64,000 nucleotides of DNA from UBA5972 sp964567685 (GTDB lineage Bacteria > Pseudomonadota > Alphaproteobacteria > Rhodobacterales > Rhodobacteraceae): contig CAZMNO010000001.1 of assembly GCA_964567685.1 (NCBI GenBank), positions 1-64,000 on the forward strand. The letters are read 5' to 3'. The translations under genes and the position numbers were made by a program. Positions 1-9,129 of the stretch are shown piece by piece (within the stretch, counting starts at the first letter, position 1; every line of letters begins with the position of its first letter). The notes beneath the pieces are model-generated. The model saw only the letters and a list, made by a program, of their open reading frames with translations, was not told the DNA's origin and did not search any database.

Positions 1-112
1 AGACGCTGCCTGAAAAAACGGCCAACTGTCAGATCACATCTGAACCACTACATCTTATTATTTTCCCCGAAATGCGCTTGCATCATCCGGCAATTGCCGC
101 ATGCCTGAAAAC

Positions 113-610
113 TCACCCGGCCTGCATCTCCCCCAGCATCTCATCAATAATCGCAAAACCGCTGCCCCAGCCTTTGGACATGCCTTCCATCATTTGCGCG
201 AAACAGGCATTCTCGGCCTCGGTCGCATCCATTGGAATCTGCGAGAACCTGACATTCGTCTGATCGCCCGCCTCTGTAAAATCAACAATGGTCAGGATCA
301 CACGGGGCCAGTCGGGCATCATGGGGTTCGCAACCACATTCCAGTCCGCATCGGTCGAAGAATGATGCCAGACCAGCCGCTCCTCGGGCTGTACCTCCTG
401 AAATACCATTTTGCTGAGGTCGGATTTCTCCCCCCATTTCATTTCGTTAAGCCAGCTGCCGCCGGGTTTCAGATCATATCCGTGTATGATCGTCTCAATC
501 CCCGGCCCGTACCAGCGCGCTAGAAGGTCAGGGTCGGTCCAGGCGCGCCAGACAAGCGTGCGCGGGGCGTTAAAGGTTCGGTCAATGACATATTCCGTTG
601 GTTCACTCAT
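113..610 (-). CDS. SRPBCC (AHSA1-like) domain protein
   Basis: 165 aa, the usual length for an AHSA1/SRPBCC (Bet v1-like) ligand-binding protein. The N-terminal strand contains FNAPRTLVWRAWTDPDLLARW, the family hallmark, and the C-terminal helix closes the predicted hydrophobic pocket. Its ATG overlaps the stop of the upstream ArsR gene by 4 nt (ATGA), so the two are translationally coupled. ArsR-SRPBCC pairs are common in proteobacteria; the ligand is generally unknown and cannot be told here. No signal peptide, so cytoplasmic. Confidence 0.85.
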   Translation of the reverse strand: MSEPTEYVIDRTFNAPRTLVWRAWTDPDLLARWYGPGIETIIHGYDLKPGGSWLNEMKWGEKSDLSKMVFQEVQPEERLVWHHSSTDADWNVVANPMMPDWPRVILTIVDFTEAGDQTNVRFSQIPMDATEAENACFAQMMEGMSKGWGSGFAIIDEMLGEMQAG

Positions 611-981
611 CGTTTTCTTCCCTCTTTTTCTGTGTTCTTCATTCCGGCAAGCACGTCATCAAGCTGGTCAAAGCTGGTTCCCCAGAATGTTCTGAAATGC
701 TCAAGCCAGTCAGCGGCCAGGGCCATATTGTCTGCTTTCAGCCGGGCCGGGCGGCGCTGTTCGTCAATCTCCCGTTCAATCAGTCCGGCACGTTCCAGCA
801 CTTTCAGATGCCGTGAAATGGCGGGTTGTGACATTTCAAATGGAGCGGCGATTTCGGTCACCGTTGCCTGACCCTCTGCCAGCCGCGCAAGAATGGCCCG
901 ACGTGTCGGGTCGGCGAGTGCCGAAAAGACAGCGTCGAGATCGGGTGTTGCGTTTATATAATCTGCCAGTTCCATAAGCAT
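607..981 (-). CDS. ArsR-family HTH regulator
   Basis: About 124 aa winged-helix repressor. The opening DAVFSALADPTRRAILARL and the recognition helix region with MSQPAISRHLKVLERAGL are diagnostic of the ArsR/SdpR group that pairs with SRPBCC proteins. There is no ArsR-type metal-binding Cys pair, so metal sensing is unlikely. The start may instead be the in-frame ATG two codons downstream (position 975); neither has a convincing Shine-Dalgarno. It probably autoregulates the two-gene operon with the downstream SRPBCC gene. Confidence 0.87.
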   Translation of the reverse strand: MLMELADYINATPDLDAVFSALADPTRRAILARLAEGQATVTEIAAPFEMSQPAISRHLKVLERAGLIEREIDEQRRPARLKADNMALAADWLEHFRTFWGTSFDQLDDVLAGMKNTEKEGRKR

Positions 982-1147
982 ATGGTTATATAAAGGACCG
1001 TCGCTGTCAATTGCTTTCTTCGCTGCCTGCCACCAAACGCCTCTTTTTGGATAAGATTGTCAAAATATTGCAGCGTTGCGATTTTGAACTGGCAGTTTCG
1101 TCTGAACTTCATCAGGTTGCGAAAGGTTGGAAGTAACAGGAACCGAA

Positions 1148-2023
1148 ATGCCGGTATCAGACAACATGCGCGGAGCCGTTCTGATGATGCTGTCGATGGC
1201 GGCCTTTACCCTGAACGATACGTTCATCAAATCGGTCGCCGGGGATTTGCCCCTGTTTCAGGCGATTTTTCTGCGTGGTGTGATGACGACAGCGCTGCTG
1301 ACGGCGTTGGCGCTTTATCAGCGGCAGTTTCGGCTGAAGCTGGCAAAGCGTGACCGCAAGATCATCGGCCTGCGCACCCTGGCCGAGCTTGGCGCGACCA
1401 CGTTTTTCCTGACGGCGCTGTTTCATATGCCGATCGCCAATGTCACAGCGATCCTGCAGATCCTGCCGCTGGCGATCACCCTTGCCGGGGCAATGTTTCT
1501 GGGCGAGGCCGTCGGCTGGCGGCGCTATGGCGCGATCTTTCTGGGGTTTCTCGGCGTGATGCTGATCGTGCGGCCCGGTGGGGCCGGGTTTGATGTCTAT
1601 TCGATCTCGGTACTGATTGCCGTCGGTTTCGTCGTTCTGCGCGATCTCAGCACAAGACGCCTGTCGCCTGACGTGCCTTCGATCATGGTGGCGCTGATCA
1701 CAGCCATAGCGGTGACCACGATGGGGGGTATCGTGACCCTGTTTGGCGAGTGGCACGCCGTGACGACCGGCTCGCTGACGCTGCTGGCGGGCGCGTCGGT
1801 TTTCATTGTCGGCGGCTATCTGCTGGCGGTCATGGTGATGCGGGTCGGGGATATCAGCTTTGTCGCCCCGTTCAGATACACCTCGCTGATCTGGGCGATC
1901 GTGCTGGGCGTGTTGGTGTTTGGCGAGTTTCCCGACAATCTGACATTGATCGGCAGCGCGATCGTGATCGGGATGGGAATATTCACTTATTATCGTGAGC
2001 TGCAGATTGCCAAGGCGGATTAA
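1148..2023 (+). CDS. DMT-superfamily transporter (EamA)
   Basis: 291 aa inner-membrane protein with two EamA repeats and about ten hydrophobic helices; 280-300 aa is typical. The first repeat begins with MRGAVLMMLSMAAFTLND, and the end of the second carries FGEFPDNLTLIGSAIVIGMG. I chose ATG 1148 over the upstream in-frame TTG (1127) because CAGGA precedes it at a workable distance. Substrate unknown: family members export amino acids, metabolites or drugs. It stands alone, facing away from the ArsR pair. Confidence 0.85.
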   Translation: MPVSDNMRGAVLMMLSMAAFTLNDTFIKSVAGDLPLFQAIFLRGVMTTALLTALALYQRQFRLKLAKRDRKIIGLRTLAELGATTFFLTALFHMPIANVTAILQILPLAITLAGAMFLGEAVGWRRYGAIFLGFLGVMLIVRPGGAGFDVYSISVLIAVGFVVLRDLSTRRLSPDVPSIMVALITAIAVTTMGGIVTLFGEWHAVTTGSLTLLAGASVFIVGGYLLAVMVMRVGDISFVAPFRYTSLIWAIVLGVLVFGEFPDNLTLIGSAIVIGMGIFTYYRELQIAKAD

Positions 2024-2113
2024 ACCCGACCTGCAACACCTCCTGGCGATTGCGCTTGAAAGGAACCACCCTTCAAGGGATAAGCGATAACTTCTAACGA
2101 AAGGCAGATTTGA

Positions 2114-2836
2114 ATGTCGAGAATTGTCGTATCCTTCCGCCGCAGCGGGTTGAATTGGCTGCGATTTTGCGTCGAATATAAGTTCGGCATTCGGACCCAC
2201 GGAAAAAAACTTCTGATTTCGGCGAAGGACCAGAAAGAAGCAGCTTTTATTCGCGACCACGACCCCGCGGCGACCTCTCAGTTGCGAAGGGGAAAGATGG
2301 AGAATGCGCATTGGCTGAAGCGCATCGGGATGCGGGTGGCGTTTGCCCGGCTCAAAAACACCAAGACCATTGCGCGCGAGGATGACATCCTTGTTTTGCT
2401 CATTCGCGACTACCGCGAGGTCTTTGTCAGAAGCAGCCAGAAGAATTACACCCATTTCGGCGGTTATCTGTCCAATCTGCGATATTTCACCGACGCACCC
2501 TGCAAGAAGAAGGCGGTCTTTTACTACGAGGATTATGTGAGCGACCCTGCCAAGATGCTTGAGGTTCTCAAATTCCTGGAAATCTCGGCGCTTTCGGGAA
2601 AGCAGGTGTCTGATAAAGAGTTCATCGACGCCTGGGGCGAAATGGGCGAGAAGAGCCGGGCGCTTTACTCAAAAAACCAGGGACACCGGGGCGGTGCGAT
2701 GACCAAAGAAACGCCACTGGATTTCGATTTTCACAAGCGCGGGCTGTCGGATGACGAGCTTGAGGAGCTGAAACGGGTAACCCTTGAAACGATCAATTCC
2801 GAAGAGCGTGAAATACTGAAACGGTATCTCGACTAG
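2114..2836 (+). CDS. Sulfotransferase-like protein
   Basis: 240 aa. The start VVSFRRSGLNWLRF resembles the 5'-phosphosulfate-binding loop (PRSGTTWL) of PAPS-dependent sulfotransferases. The stretch ILVLLIRDYREVFVRSSQ near residue 95 matches the 3'-phosphate-binding RDPxxxxxS motif, and VFYYEDYVSDP corresponds to the conserved YEDL segment. It would transfer sulfate from PAPS to an unknown acceptor, perhaps a surface glycan. The Arg-Ser of the first loop is kept but the lysine/threonine pattern is diverged, so activity is not certain. Single gene before the rpsL promoter. Confidence 0.65.
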   Translation: MSRIVVSFRRSGLNWLRFCVEYKFGIRTHGKKLLISAKDQKEAAFIRDHDPAATSQLRRGKMENAHWLKRIGMRVAFARLKNTKTIAREDDILVLLIRDYREVFVRSSQKNYTHFGGYLSNLRYFTDAPCKKKAVFYYEDYVSDPAKMLEVLKFLEISALSGKQVSDKEFIDAWGEMGEKSRALYSKNQGHRGGAMTKETPLDFDFHKRGLSDDELEELKRVTLETINSEEREILKRYLD

Positions 2837-2888
2837 GACAGTGGCCAACAGCACCGGGCAGCCAGATCTAGTGGAAGTGTGCAGACTG

Positions 2889-2917
2889 TTGACAACCCCC
2901 CCGACTCCCCCTATACG
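2889..2917 (+). promoter_or_regulatory. Sigma-70 promoter for rpsL operon
   Basis: TTGACA, 17-bp spacer, TATACG. Lies about 205 bp before rpsL in a C-rich spacer. The same architecture (TTG-box, 17 bp, TATACN) precedes rplB and rplS in this window. Confidence 0.7.
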
Positions 2918-3121
2918 CGCGCTACTGACGAAGGGTTAACAGCTTTTTCGCAGTGAAAGCCACAATTTGGCGGTCAAGATCCTGGTGCCTGCATCACGAT
3001 CCTCTGGAATTCCAGCCGCGGCGGGACCCGAAGAAAATTAGGGGACGCTGGCGGCTTTGGTGCGTTGCCTGCAAGCGGTGTGCCGAAATGAGTTTGAAAC
3101 GGGTAATACGGGGACGTCCGA

Positions 3122-3493
3122 ATGCCAACGATCCAACAGCTGATCCGCAAGCCGCGGCAGCCAAAAGTAAAACGCTCCAAGTCCATGCATCTGCAGTCTT
3201 GTCCGCAGAAGCGTGGCGTCTGTACACGTGTTTATACAACCACACCGAAAAAGCCGAACTCCGCGATGCGGAAAGTCGCCAAGGTTCGCTTGACCAACGG
3301 GTTCGAAGTAATCTCTTACATCCCCGGTGAAAGTCACAACCTTCAGGAACACTCAGTGGTTCTGATCCGTGGCGGCCGTGTAAAAGACCTTCCGGGTGTC
3401 CGTTATCACGTGCTGCGTGGTGTGCTGGATACTCAGGGCGTGAAAGATCGCCGTCAGCGTCGTTCGAAATACGGCGCCAAGCGTCCCAAATAA
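3122..3493 (+). CDS. rpsL: 30S ribosomal protein S12
   Basis: 123 aa, full length. S12 lies at the decoding centre of the 30S subunit. Recognisable by PTIQQLIRKPRQP at the N-terminus and TPKKPNSAMRKVAKVRL in the streptomycin-sensitive loop; the lysine in PKKPNS (the classical K43 region) is wild type, as is the later GGRVKDLPGVRYH segment. First gene of the str operon, 12 nt before rpsG, downstream of a strong promoter. Confidence 0.99.
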   Translation: MPTIQQLIRKPRQPKVKRSKSMHLQSCPQKRGVCTRVYTTTPKKPNSAMRKVAKVRLTNGFEVISYIPGESHNLQEHSVVLIRGGRVKDLPGVRYHVLRGVLDTQGVKDRRQRRSKYGAKRPK

Positions 3494-3505
3494 GGAACTA
3501 AGATC

Positions 3506-3976
3506 ATGTCACGACGCCATCGCGCCGAAAAACGTGCCGTACTGCCAGATGCCAAGTTTGGTGATACGGTTCTGACCAAATTCATGAATAACCTGATGCT
3601 CGATGGCAAGAAATCCGTCGCTGAAGGTATCGTTTACGGTGCGCTCGAGCGTGTCGAAGGCAAGCTCAAGCGGGCCCCGGTCGAAGTGTTCCACGAAGCA
3701 CTTGAAAACATCAAACCCGCGGTCGAGGTTCGCTCGCGCCGGGTTGGTGGTGCAACCTATCAGGTGCCGGTCGAGGTTCGCCCGGAACGCCGCGAAGCGC
3801 TGGCCATCCGCTGGCTGATCAAAGCCTCGCGCGCCCGCAACGAAAACACCATGGAAGAGCGTCTGGCCTCGGAATTGCTGGATGCCGTGAACGCCCGTGG
3901 TTCGGCAGTCAAGAAACGTGAAGACACCCACAAAATGGCCGAGGCGAACAAAGCCTTCAGCCATTACCGCTGGTAA
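3506..3976 (+). CDS. rpsG: 30S ribosomal protein S7
   Basis: 156 aa, standard length. Binds the 3' domain of 16S rRNA and nucleates head assembly. Begins MSRRHRAEKRAVLPDAKFGD and contains the family block RRVGGATYQVPVEVRPERR. It is followed after 21 nt by fusA, the normal str order. In enterobacteria S7 represses the str operon translationally; nothing here shows directly whether that holds. Confidence 0.99.
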   Translation: MSRRHRAEKRAVLPDAKFGDTVLTKFMNNLMLDGKKSVAEGIVYGALERVEGKLKRAPVEVFHEALENIKPAVEVRSRRVGGATYQVPVEVRPERREALAIRWLIKASRARNENTMEERLASELLDAVNARGSAVKKREDTHKMAEANKAFSHYRW

Positions 3977-3997
3977 AACTCTTAAAGGCTCAGTCAG

Positions 3998-6115
3998 ATG
4001 GCACGCGAATATCCACTCGACCGCTACCGTAACTTCGGGATCATGGCGCATATCGATGCAGGTAAAACGACCTGTTCCGAGCGCATTCTCTATTACACCG
4101 GTAAATCTCACAACATCGGCGAAGTGCACGATGGTGCTGCGACCATGGACTGGATGGAGCAGGAGCAGGAGCGTGGCATCACCATCACCTCGGCTGCAAC
4201 CACGACATTCTGGGAGCGCACAGAGGATGGTCAGACAGCTGAGACTCCTAAGCATCGTCTGAACATCATCGACACCCCGGGCCACGTTGACTTCACCATC
4301 GAAGTTGAACGTTCGCTGGCCGTGCTTGACGGCGCAGTTGCACTCTTGGATGCCAACGCCGGTGTTGAGCCGCAAACCGAAACGGTCTGGCGTCAGGCTG
4401 ACCGCTACAAGGTTCCGCGCATCGTGTTCGTCAACAAGATGGACAAGATCGGTGCCGACTTCTTCAACTGCGTTGAGATGATCAAATCCCGCGTTGGCGG
4501 CAACCCGCTGCCGGTTCAACTGCCCATTGGCGCTGAAAGCGAGCTTGAGGGCATCGTTGACCTGATCACCATGCAGGAATGGGTCTGGGCCGGTGAAGAC
4601 CTGGGAGCATCCTGGGAGCTGCGCGACGTGCGCGACAGTCTCAAGGAAAAAGCCGAGGAAATGCGTAACGAGATGATCGAAATGGCTGTCGAAATGGACG
4701 ACGATGCCATGGAAGCTTATCTCGAAGGCGAGGAGCCTGATGTCGCAACCCTGCGCAAGCTGATCCGCAAAGGCACCATCGAGATGGCATTCGTGCCGAT
4801 CCTCGCCGGTTCGGCCTTCAAGAACAAAGGCGTTCAGCCGCTCTTGAACGCGGTGATCGACTTCCTGCCAACTCCGCTGGATGTGGTCGATTACATGGGC
4901 TTCAAACCGGGTGACCCGGATGAAACCCGCGACATCGCGCGCCGCGCTGATGACGCCATGCCGTTCTCGGGCCTTGCCTTCAAGATCATGAACGACCCGT
5001 TTGTCGGCTCGCTGACCTTTACCCGCATCTATTCCGGCACGCTGAGCAAAGGCGACAGCATGCTGAACTCGACCAAGGGCAAGAAAGAGCGTGTTGGCCG
5101 GATGATGATGATGCACTCCAACGACCGCGAGGAAATCACCGAAGCGTTCGCTGGCGACATTATCGCGCTGGCCGGTCTCAAGCAGACCACAACCGGGGAC
5201 ACCCTGTGTTCGGATAAAGAGCCGGTGGTTCTGGAAACCATGACCTTCCCCGATCCGGTGATCGAGATTGCGGTCGAGCCGAAAACCAAGGCCGACCAGG
5301 AGAAGATGTCGATGGGTTTGGGCCGACTGGCTGCAGAGGACCCTTCCTTCCAGGTGGAAACTGATCTTGAAAGCGGTCAGACCATCATGAAGGGCATGGG
5401 AGAGCTTCACCTCGACATTCTGGTGGATCGTCTGAAGCGGGAATTCAAGGTTGAGGCCAATATCGGCGCGCCACAGGTTGCTTACCGCGAGACCATCAGC
5501 CACGAGGCCGAAATCTCTTACACCCACAAGAAACAGTCGGGTGGTTCGGGTCAGTTTGCCGAAGTGAAGATGATCATCACACCGGTCGAACCGGGTGAAG
5601 GTTACAGCTTTGAAAGCCGCATCGTTGGTGGTTCTATCCCGAAAGAATATATTCCGGGCGTGGAAAAAGGCATCGAATCTGTCATGGATAGCGGCCCGCT
5701 GGCTGGCTTTCCTGTGATCGACTTCAAGGTTGCCCTGATCGACGGTAAATTCCACGACGTTGACTCAAGCGTCATGGCATTTGAAATCGCCGCACGGATG
5801 GGGATGCGCGATGGTCTGAAAAAGGCTGGCGCGAAAATGCTGGAACCGATCATGAAGGTCGAAGTTGTCACCCCGGAAGAATATACCGGCGGCATCATCG
5901 GCGATCTGACCTCCCGTCGCGGGATGGTTCAGGGGCAGGACACGCGCGGCAATGCAATTGCCATTGATGCCCATGTTCCGCTGGCCAACATGTTCGGCTA
6001 CATCAACACCCTGCGCTCGATGTCTTCGGGCCGCGCGAACTTCACCATGCAGTTCTCACATTACGACGGTGTTCCGCAGAACATCTCGGAAGAAATCCAG
6101 GCGAAATTCGCCTGA
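3998..6115 (+). CDS. fusA: Elongation factor G
   Basis: 705 aa GTPase that drives ribosomal translocation and recycling. G1 is GIMAHIDAGKTT (about residues 14-25), the G2 region is RGITITSAAT, G3 is DTPGHVDF and G4 is NKMDKIGADF. The C-terminal domains IV-V include TSRRGMVQGQD and a HVPLANMFGY block. Length and motifs match a canonical EF-G1 rather than an EF-G2 paralogue. It lies between rpsG and tuf in the str operon. Confidence 0.99.
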   Translation: MAREYPLDRYRNFGIMAHIDAGKTTCSERILYYTGKSHNIGEVHDGAATMDWMEQEQERGITITSAATTTFWERTEDGQTAETPKHRLNIIDTPGHVDFTIEVERSLAVLDGAVALLDANAGVEPQTETVWRQADRYKVPRIVFVNKMDKIGADFFNCVEMIKSRVGGNPLPVQLPIGAESELEGIVDLITMQEWVWAGEDLGASWELRDVRDSLKEKAEEMRNEMIEMAVEMDDDAMEAYLEGEEPDVATLRKLIRKGTIEMAFVPILAGSAFKNKGVQPLLNAVIDFLPTPLDVVDYMGFKPGDPDETRDIARRADDAMPFSGLAFKIMNDPFVGSLTFTRIYSGTLSKGDSMLNSTKGKKERVGRMMMMHSNDREEITEAFAGDIIALAGLKQTTTGDTLCSDKEPVVLETMTFPDPVIEIAVEPKTKADQEKMSMGLGRLAAEDPSFQVETDLESGQTIMKGMGELHLDILVDRLKREFKVEANIGAPQVAYRETISHEAEISYTHKKQSGGSGQFAEVKMIITPVEPGEGYSFESRIVGGSIPKEYIPGVEKGIESVMDSGPLAGFPVIDFKVALIDGKFHDVDSSVMAFEIAARMGMRDGLKKAGAKMLEPIMKVEVVTPEEYTGGIIGDLTSRRGMVQGQDTRGNAIAIDAHVPLANMFGYINTLRSMSSGRANFTMQFSHYDGVPQNISEEIQAKFA

Positions 6116-6120
6116 CCGCG

Positions 6121-6171
6121 GTGGGCAGATTGCCCACCCTACCAACCCCGTAGGGTGGGCGAAGGGCCCAC
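6121..6171. repeat. Imperfect inverted repeat (GTAGGGTGGGC type)
   Basis: Two 22-nt arms, GTGGGCAGATTGCCCACC.. and its partner starting GTAGGGTGGGC, pair at most positions around a 7-nt loop. It lies between the fusA stop and the tuf Shine-Dalgarno (AAAAGGAGG). Such GTAGGGTGGGC elements occur dispersed in many proteobacterial genomes. Here it could form a hairpin in the str mRNA, but no U-tract follows, so it is not a plain terminator. Confidence 0.7.
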
Positions 6172-6200
6172 CATCGCGAGAAAAAAAGGAGGCCAACAAA

Positions 6201-7376
6201 ATGGCAAAAGCAAAGTTTGAACGCACAAAACCGCACGTGAACATCGGTACAATTGGCCATGTTGACCACGGTAAAACAACGCTGACCGCAGCGATCACCA
6301 AGCAGTTTGGTGATTTCCAGGATTACGACACCATTGACTCGGCTCCTGAGGAAAAAGCACGCGGCATCACCATTTCGACGGCGCATGTTGAGTATGAAAC
6401 CGAAACCCGTCACTACGCCCATGTCGACTGCCCCGGCCACGCTGACTATGTGAAGAACATGATCACCGGTGCGGCACAGATGGACGGCGCTATTCTGGTT
6501 GTTTCGGCAGCCGATGGCCCGATGCCGCAAACCCGCGAGCACATCCTTCTGGGCCGCCAGGTTGGCATCCCCTACATGGTCGTCTTCATGAACAAAGTTG
6601 ACCAGGTTGACGATGACGAGCTGCTCGAGCTGGTTGAAATGGAAATCCGTGAGCTCCTCACTGAATACGAATACCCGGGCGACGACATTCCGATCGTCAT
6701 GGGTTCGGCTCTGGCTGCACTTGAAGGCAAGGACGACGCAATCGGTTCGGAAAAAATCGCCGAGCTGATGGCCGCTGTTGACGAGTACATCCCGCAGCCC
6801 GAGCGCGCTGTTGACCAGCCGTTCCTGATGCCGATCGAAGATGTGTTCTCGATTTCTGGCCGTGGTACTGTTGTGACCGGTCGTGTTGAGCGTGGCGTGA
6901 TCAATGTTGGCGACGAGATCGAAATCATCGGTATTCGCGACACATCCAAAACCACCTGTACCGGTGTTGAAATGTTCCGCAAGCTGCTTGACCGCGGTGA
7001 AGCCGGCGACAACATTGGCGCACTTCTGCGCGGTGTCGACCGTGACGGCGTTGAGCGTGGTCAGGTTCTGGCCAAGCCGGGTTCGGTTAAGCCGCACACC
7101 AAATTCGAGGCTCAGGTCTACATCCTGACGAAAGAAGAAGGTGGCCGCCATACTCCGTTCTTTAAGAACTACCGTCCGCAGTTCTATTTCCGCACGACCG
7201 ACGTGACCGGTACTGTTGAACTGCCCGAAGGTACCGAGATGGTGATGCCAGGCGACAACCTGAAGTTCGACGTTGAACTGATCGCGCCGATCGCTATGGA
7301 AGACAACCTGCGCTTTGCCATCCGCGAAGGCGGCCGCACTGTTGGCTCGGGTGTTGTTTCCAAGATCATCGAGTAA
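6201..7376 (+). CDS. tuf: Elongation factor Tu
   Basis: 391 aa GTPase delivering aminoacyl-tRNA to the ribosome. G1 GHVDHGKTT, G3 DCPGHADY and G4 NKVD are present, with domains 2 and 3 complete to the terminal VVSKIIE. I start at ATG 6201, preceded by AAAGGAGG, and not at the longer in-frame reading that begins inside fusA. Alphaproteobacteria often carry a second tuf elsewhere; only one copy is in this window. Confidence 0.99.
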   Translation: MAKAKFERTKPHVNIGTIGHVDHGKTTLTAAITKQFGDFQDYDTIDSAPEEKARGITISTAHVEYETETRHYAHVDCPGHADYVKNMITGAAQMDGAILVVSAADGPMPQTREHILLGRQVGIPYMVVFMNKVDQVDDDELLELVEMEIRELLTEYEYPGDDIPIVMGSALAALEGKDDAIGSEKIAELMAAVDEYIPQPERAVDQPFLMPIEDVFSISGRGTVVTGRVERGVINVGDEIEIIGIRDTSKTTCTGVEMFRKLLDRGEAGDNIGALLRGVDRDGVERGQVLAKPGSVKPHTKFEAQVYILTKEEGGRHTPFFKNYRPQFYFRTTDVTGTVELPEGTEMVMPGDNLKFDVELIAPIAMEDNLRFAIREGGRTVGSGVVSKIIE

Positions 7377-7395
7377 CCCAAACACCGGGTTCGAA

Positions 7396-7422
7396 GTAGG
7401 TCGGGCATAGCGCCCGGCCTAC
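7396..7422. repeat. Short palindrome between tuf and rpsJ
   Basis: GTAGGTCGGGC and GCCCGGCCTAC are 11-nt arms (10 pair) around a 5-nt loop. No U-run follows, so it is more likely a REP-like element or mRNA-processing hairpin than a terminator. It lies at the junction between the str and S10 operons. Confidence 0.65.
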
Positions 7423-7449
7423 CTATCAACCCCAGCCCGAGAGGCAAAA

Positions 7450-7758
7450 ATGCAAGGTCAAAACATTCGTATCCGGCTTAAGGCCTTCGATTACCGCGTT
7501 CTGGATGCCAGCACGCTGGAAATCGTCAACACGGCCAAACGGACAGGCGCCACCGTGCGTGGCCCGATCCCGCTGCCGAGAAAAATCGAAAAGTTCACGG
7601 TTCTGCGTGGTCCCCACGTGAACAAGAAATCCCGTGAGCAGTTTGAAATCCGGACGCATAAGCGTCTTTTGGACATCGTTGATCCGACCCCGCAAACCGT
7701 AGACGCGCTGATGAAGCTCGATCTGGCGGCTGGCGTGGATGTCGAGATCAAACTGTAA
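7450..7758 (+). CDS. rpsJ: 30S ribosomal protein S10
   Basis: 102 aa, normal length; S10 is a 30S head protein that also serves as NusE in antitermination. It begins MQGQNIRIRLKAFDYRVLD and contains KRTGATVRGPIPLPRK, both diagnostic. A GAGAGGC element precedes the ATG. First gene of the S10 operon, here just behind tuf, the usual alphaproteobacterial arrangement. Confidence 0.99.
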   Translation: MQGQNIRIRLKAFDYRVLDASTLEIVNTAKRTGATVRGPIPLPRKIEKFTVLRGPHVNKKSREQFEIRTHKRLLDIVDPTPQTVDALMKLDLAAGVDVEIKL

Positions 7759-7774
7759 GGGGGGCATGAACAAA

Positions 7775-8512
7775 ATGCGCTCTGGAGTTATTGCAAAAAA
7801 GCTGGGCATGACCCGGTTGTTCATGGAAGACGGCAAGCAGATCCCTGTGACCGTTCTTCAGATGGACAACCTGCAGGTTGTTTCTCAGCGCACCGCTGAG
7901 AAGGATGGCTATTCGGCTGTTCAGCTTGGCTGTGGTTCGGCAAAAGCGAAACGCACATCCTCAGCGATGCGCGGCCATTTCGCCGCTGCCAAGGTGGAAC
8001 CGAAACGGAAAATCGCTGAATTTCGCGTCAGCCCTGATAACCTGATCGAAGTGGGCGCGGAAATCACCGCCAATCACTTTCTTGAAGGTCAGAAAGTCGA
8101 TGTTGCGGGCACATCCATCGGTAAAGGTTTTGCCGGTGCGATGAAGCGCCACAACTTTTCGGGTCTTAGGGCATCACACGGTGTTTCGATCTCTCACCGG
8201 TCGCATGGGTCGACCGGTCAGTGTCAGGAGCCGGGCAAGGTGTTCAAAGGCAAGAAGATGGCCGGTCACATGGGTGCTGCCCGTGTCACCACGCAGAACC
8301 TTGAAGTTGTTCGCACCGATATCGATCGTGGCCTGATCATGATCAAAGGTGCTGTACCGGGTTCCAAAGGTGGCTGGGTCACTGTCAAGGATGCCGTGAA
8401 GAAGAAAGCCCCTGAGGGCCTTCCGACACCGGCTGCTCTTCGTTCCGCTCAGGTTGCCACACCGGCAGAAGCAGCCCCTGCTGAAGCCCCCGAAGGAGGC
8501 GCAGAAGAATGA
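7775..8512 (+). CDS. rplC: 50S ribosomal protein L3
   Basis: 245 aa. Family blocks are RSGVIAKKLGMTRLF at the start, FAGAMKRHNFSGLRASHGVS in the middle and GQCQEPGKVFKGKKMAGHMG later. I chose ATG 7775 because the GGGGGG Shine-Dalgarno lies about 9 nt upstream; the in-frame ATG 7766 would be too close to it. The last 25 or so residues form an Ala/Pro/Glu tail (PAEAAPAEAPEGG) beyond the conserved fold. Its stop overlaps rplD by 4 nt. Confidence 0.98.
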   Translation: MRSGVIAKKLGMTRLFMEDGKQIPVTVLQMDNLQVVSQRTAEKDGYSAVQLGCGSAKAKRTSSAMRGHFAAAKVEPKRKIAEFRVSPDNLIEVGAEITANHFLEGQKVDVAGTSIGKGFAGAMKRHNFSGLRASHGVSISHRSHGSTGQCQEPGKVFKGKKMAGHMGAARVTTQNLEVVRTDIDRGLIMIKGAVPGSKGGWVTVKDAVKKKAPEGLPTPAALRSAQVATPAEAAPAEAPEGGAEE

Positions 8513-9129
8513 AAGCTGACGTGATTAAACTGGACGGCAAGAAGGCCGGTTCCGTCGAGCTTGACGAAGCGCTCTTCGGTCTTGAGCCGCGTGCTGACAT
8601 TCTGCAACGCATGGTCCGCTATCAGCTGGCCAAGCGTCAGGCTGGTACGCACAAGGTGAAAACTCGCTCAGAAACCTCGTATTCCACCAAGAAGATCTAC
8701 CGGCAGAAAGGCACCGGCGGCGCGCGCCACGGTTCGCGCAATGCTCCGATCTTCCGTTCCGGTGGTGTCTACAAGGGGCCGACCCCGCGCAGCCACGCCC
8801 ATGACCTGACCAAGAAGTTCCGCAAGCTGGGCCTAAAACACGCCTTGTCTGCGAAAGTTGCAGCAGGTGAACTGGTTGTTCTGGATGCGGCTGACCTGAA
8901 AGAGGCCAAAACCGGGACACTGGCAAAGGCGATCAAAAACCTCGGCTGGAAACGCACGCTGGTCATTGACGGGGCTGAAGTGAACGAAAAATTCGCTCTG
9001 GCGGCCCGCAATATCGACGCGGTTGATGTTCTGCCAAGTGCCGGTGCCAATGTTTACGACATCCTGCGCCGGGACACGCTGGTTCTGACAAAAGCCGGTG
9101 TTGAAGCTCTGGAGGCTCGACTGAAATGA
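8509..9129 (+). CDS. rplD: 50S ribosomal protein L4
   Basis: 206 aa, standard. L4 lines the exit tunnel. The loop block RQKGTGGARHGSRNAPIFR (about residues 67-85) and the earlier YQLAKRQAGTHKVKTR are diagnostic. It overlaps rplC and rplW by 4 nt each. In E. coli L4 is the autogenous regulator of the S10 operon; here the operon is split downstream, so any such control would reach only rpsJ-rplCDW. Confidence 0.99.
   Translation: MKADVIKLDGKKAGSVELDEALFGLEPRADILQRMVRYQLAKRQAGTHKVKTRSETSYSTKKIYRQKGTGGARHGSRNAPIFRSGGVYKGPTPRSHAHDLTKKFRKLGLKHALSAKVAAGELVVLDAADLKEAKTGTLAKAIKNLGWKRTLVIDGAEVNEKFALAARNIDAVDVLPSAGANVYDILRRDTLVLTKAGVEALEARLK

Noticed and set aside
1157..2455. Minus-strand 432-codon open frame
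   Set aside because: Antisense to the EamA gene and sulfotransferase; His/Arg/Gln-rich shadow sequence.
3509..5755. A 748-codon open frame on the minus strand opposite rpsG and fusA
   Set aside because: It lies antisense to highly conserved genes, has no recognisable domain, and reflects codon bias on the coding strand.
5952..6200. N-terminal extension of tuf into fusA
   Set aside because: The in-frame reading crosses the intergenic palindrome; homology and the AAAGGAGG ribosome site place the start at 6201.
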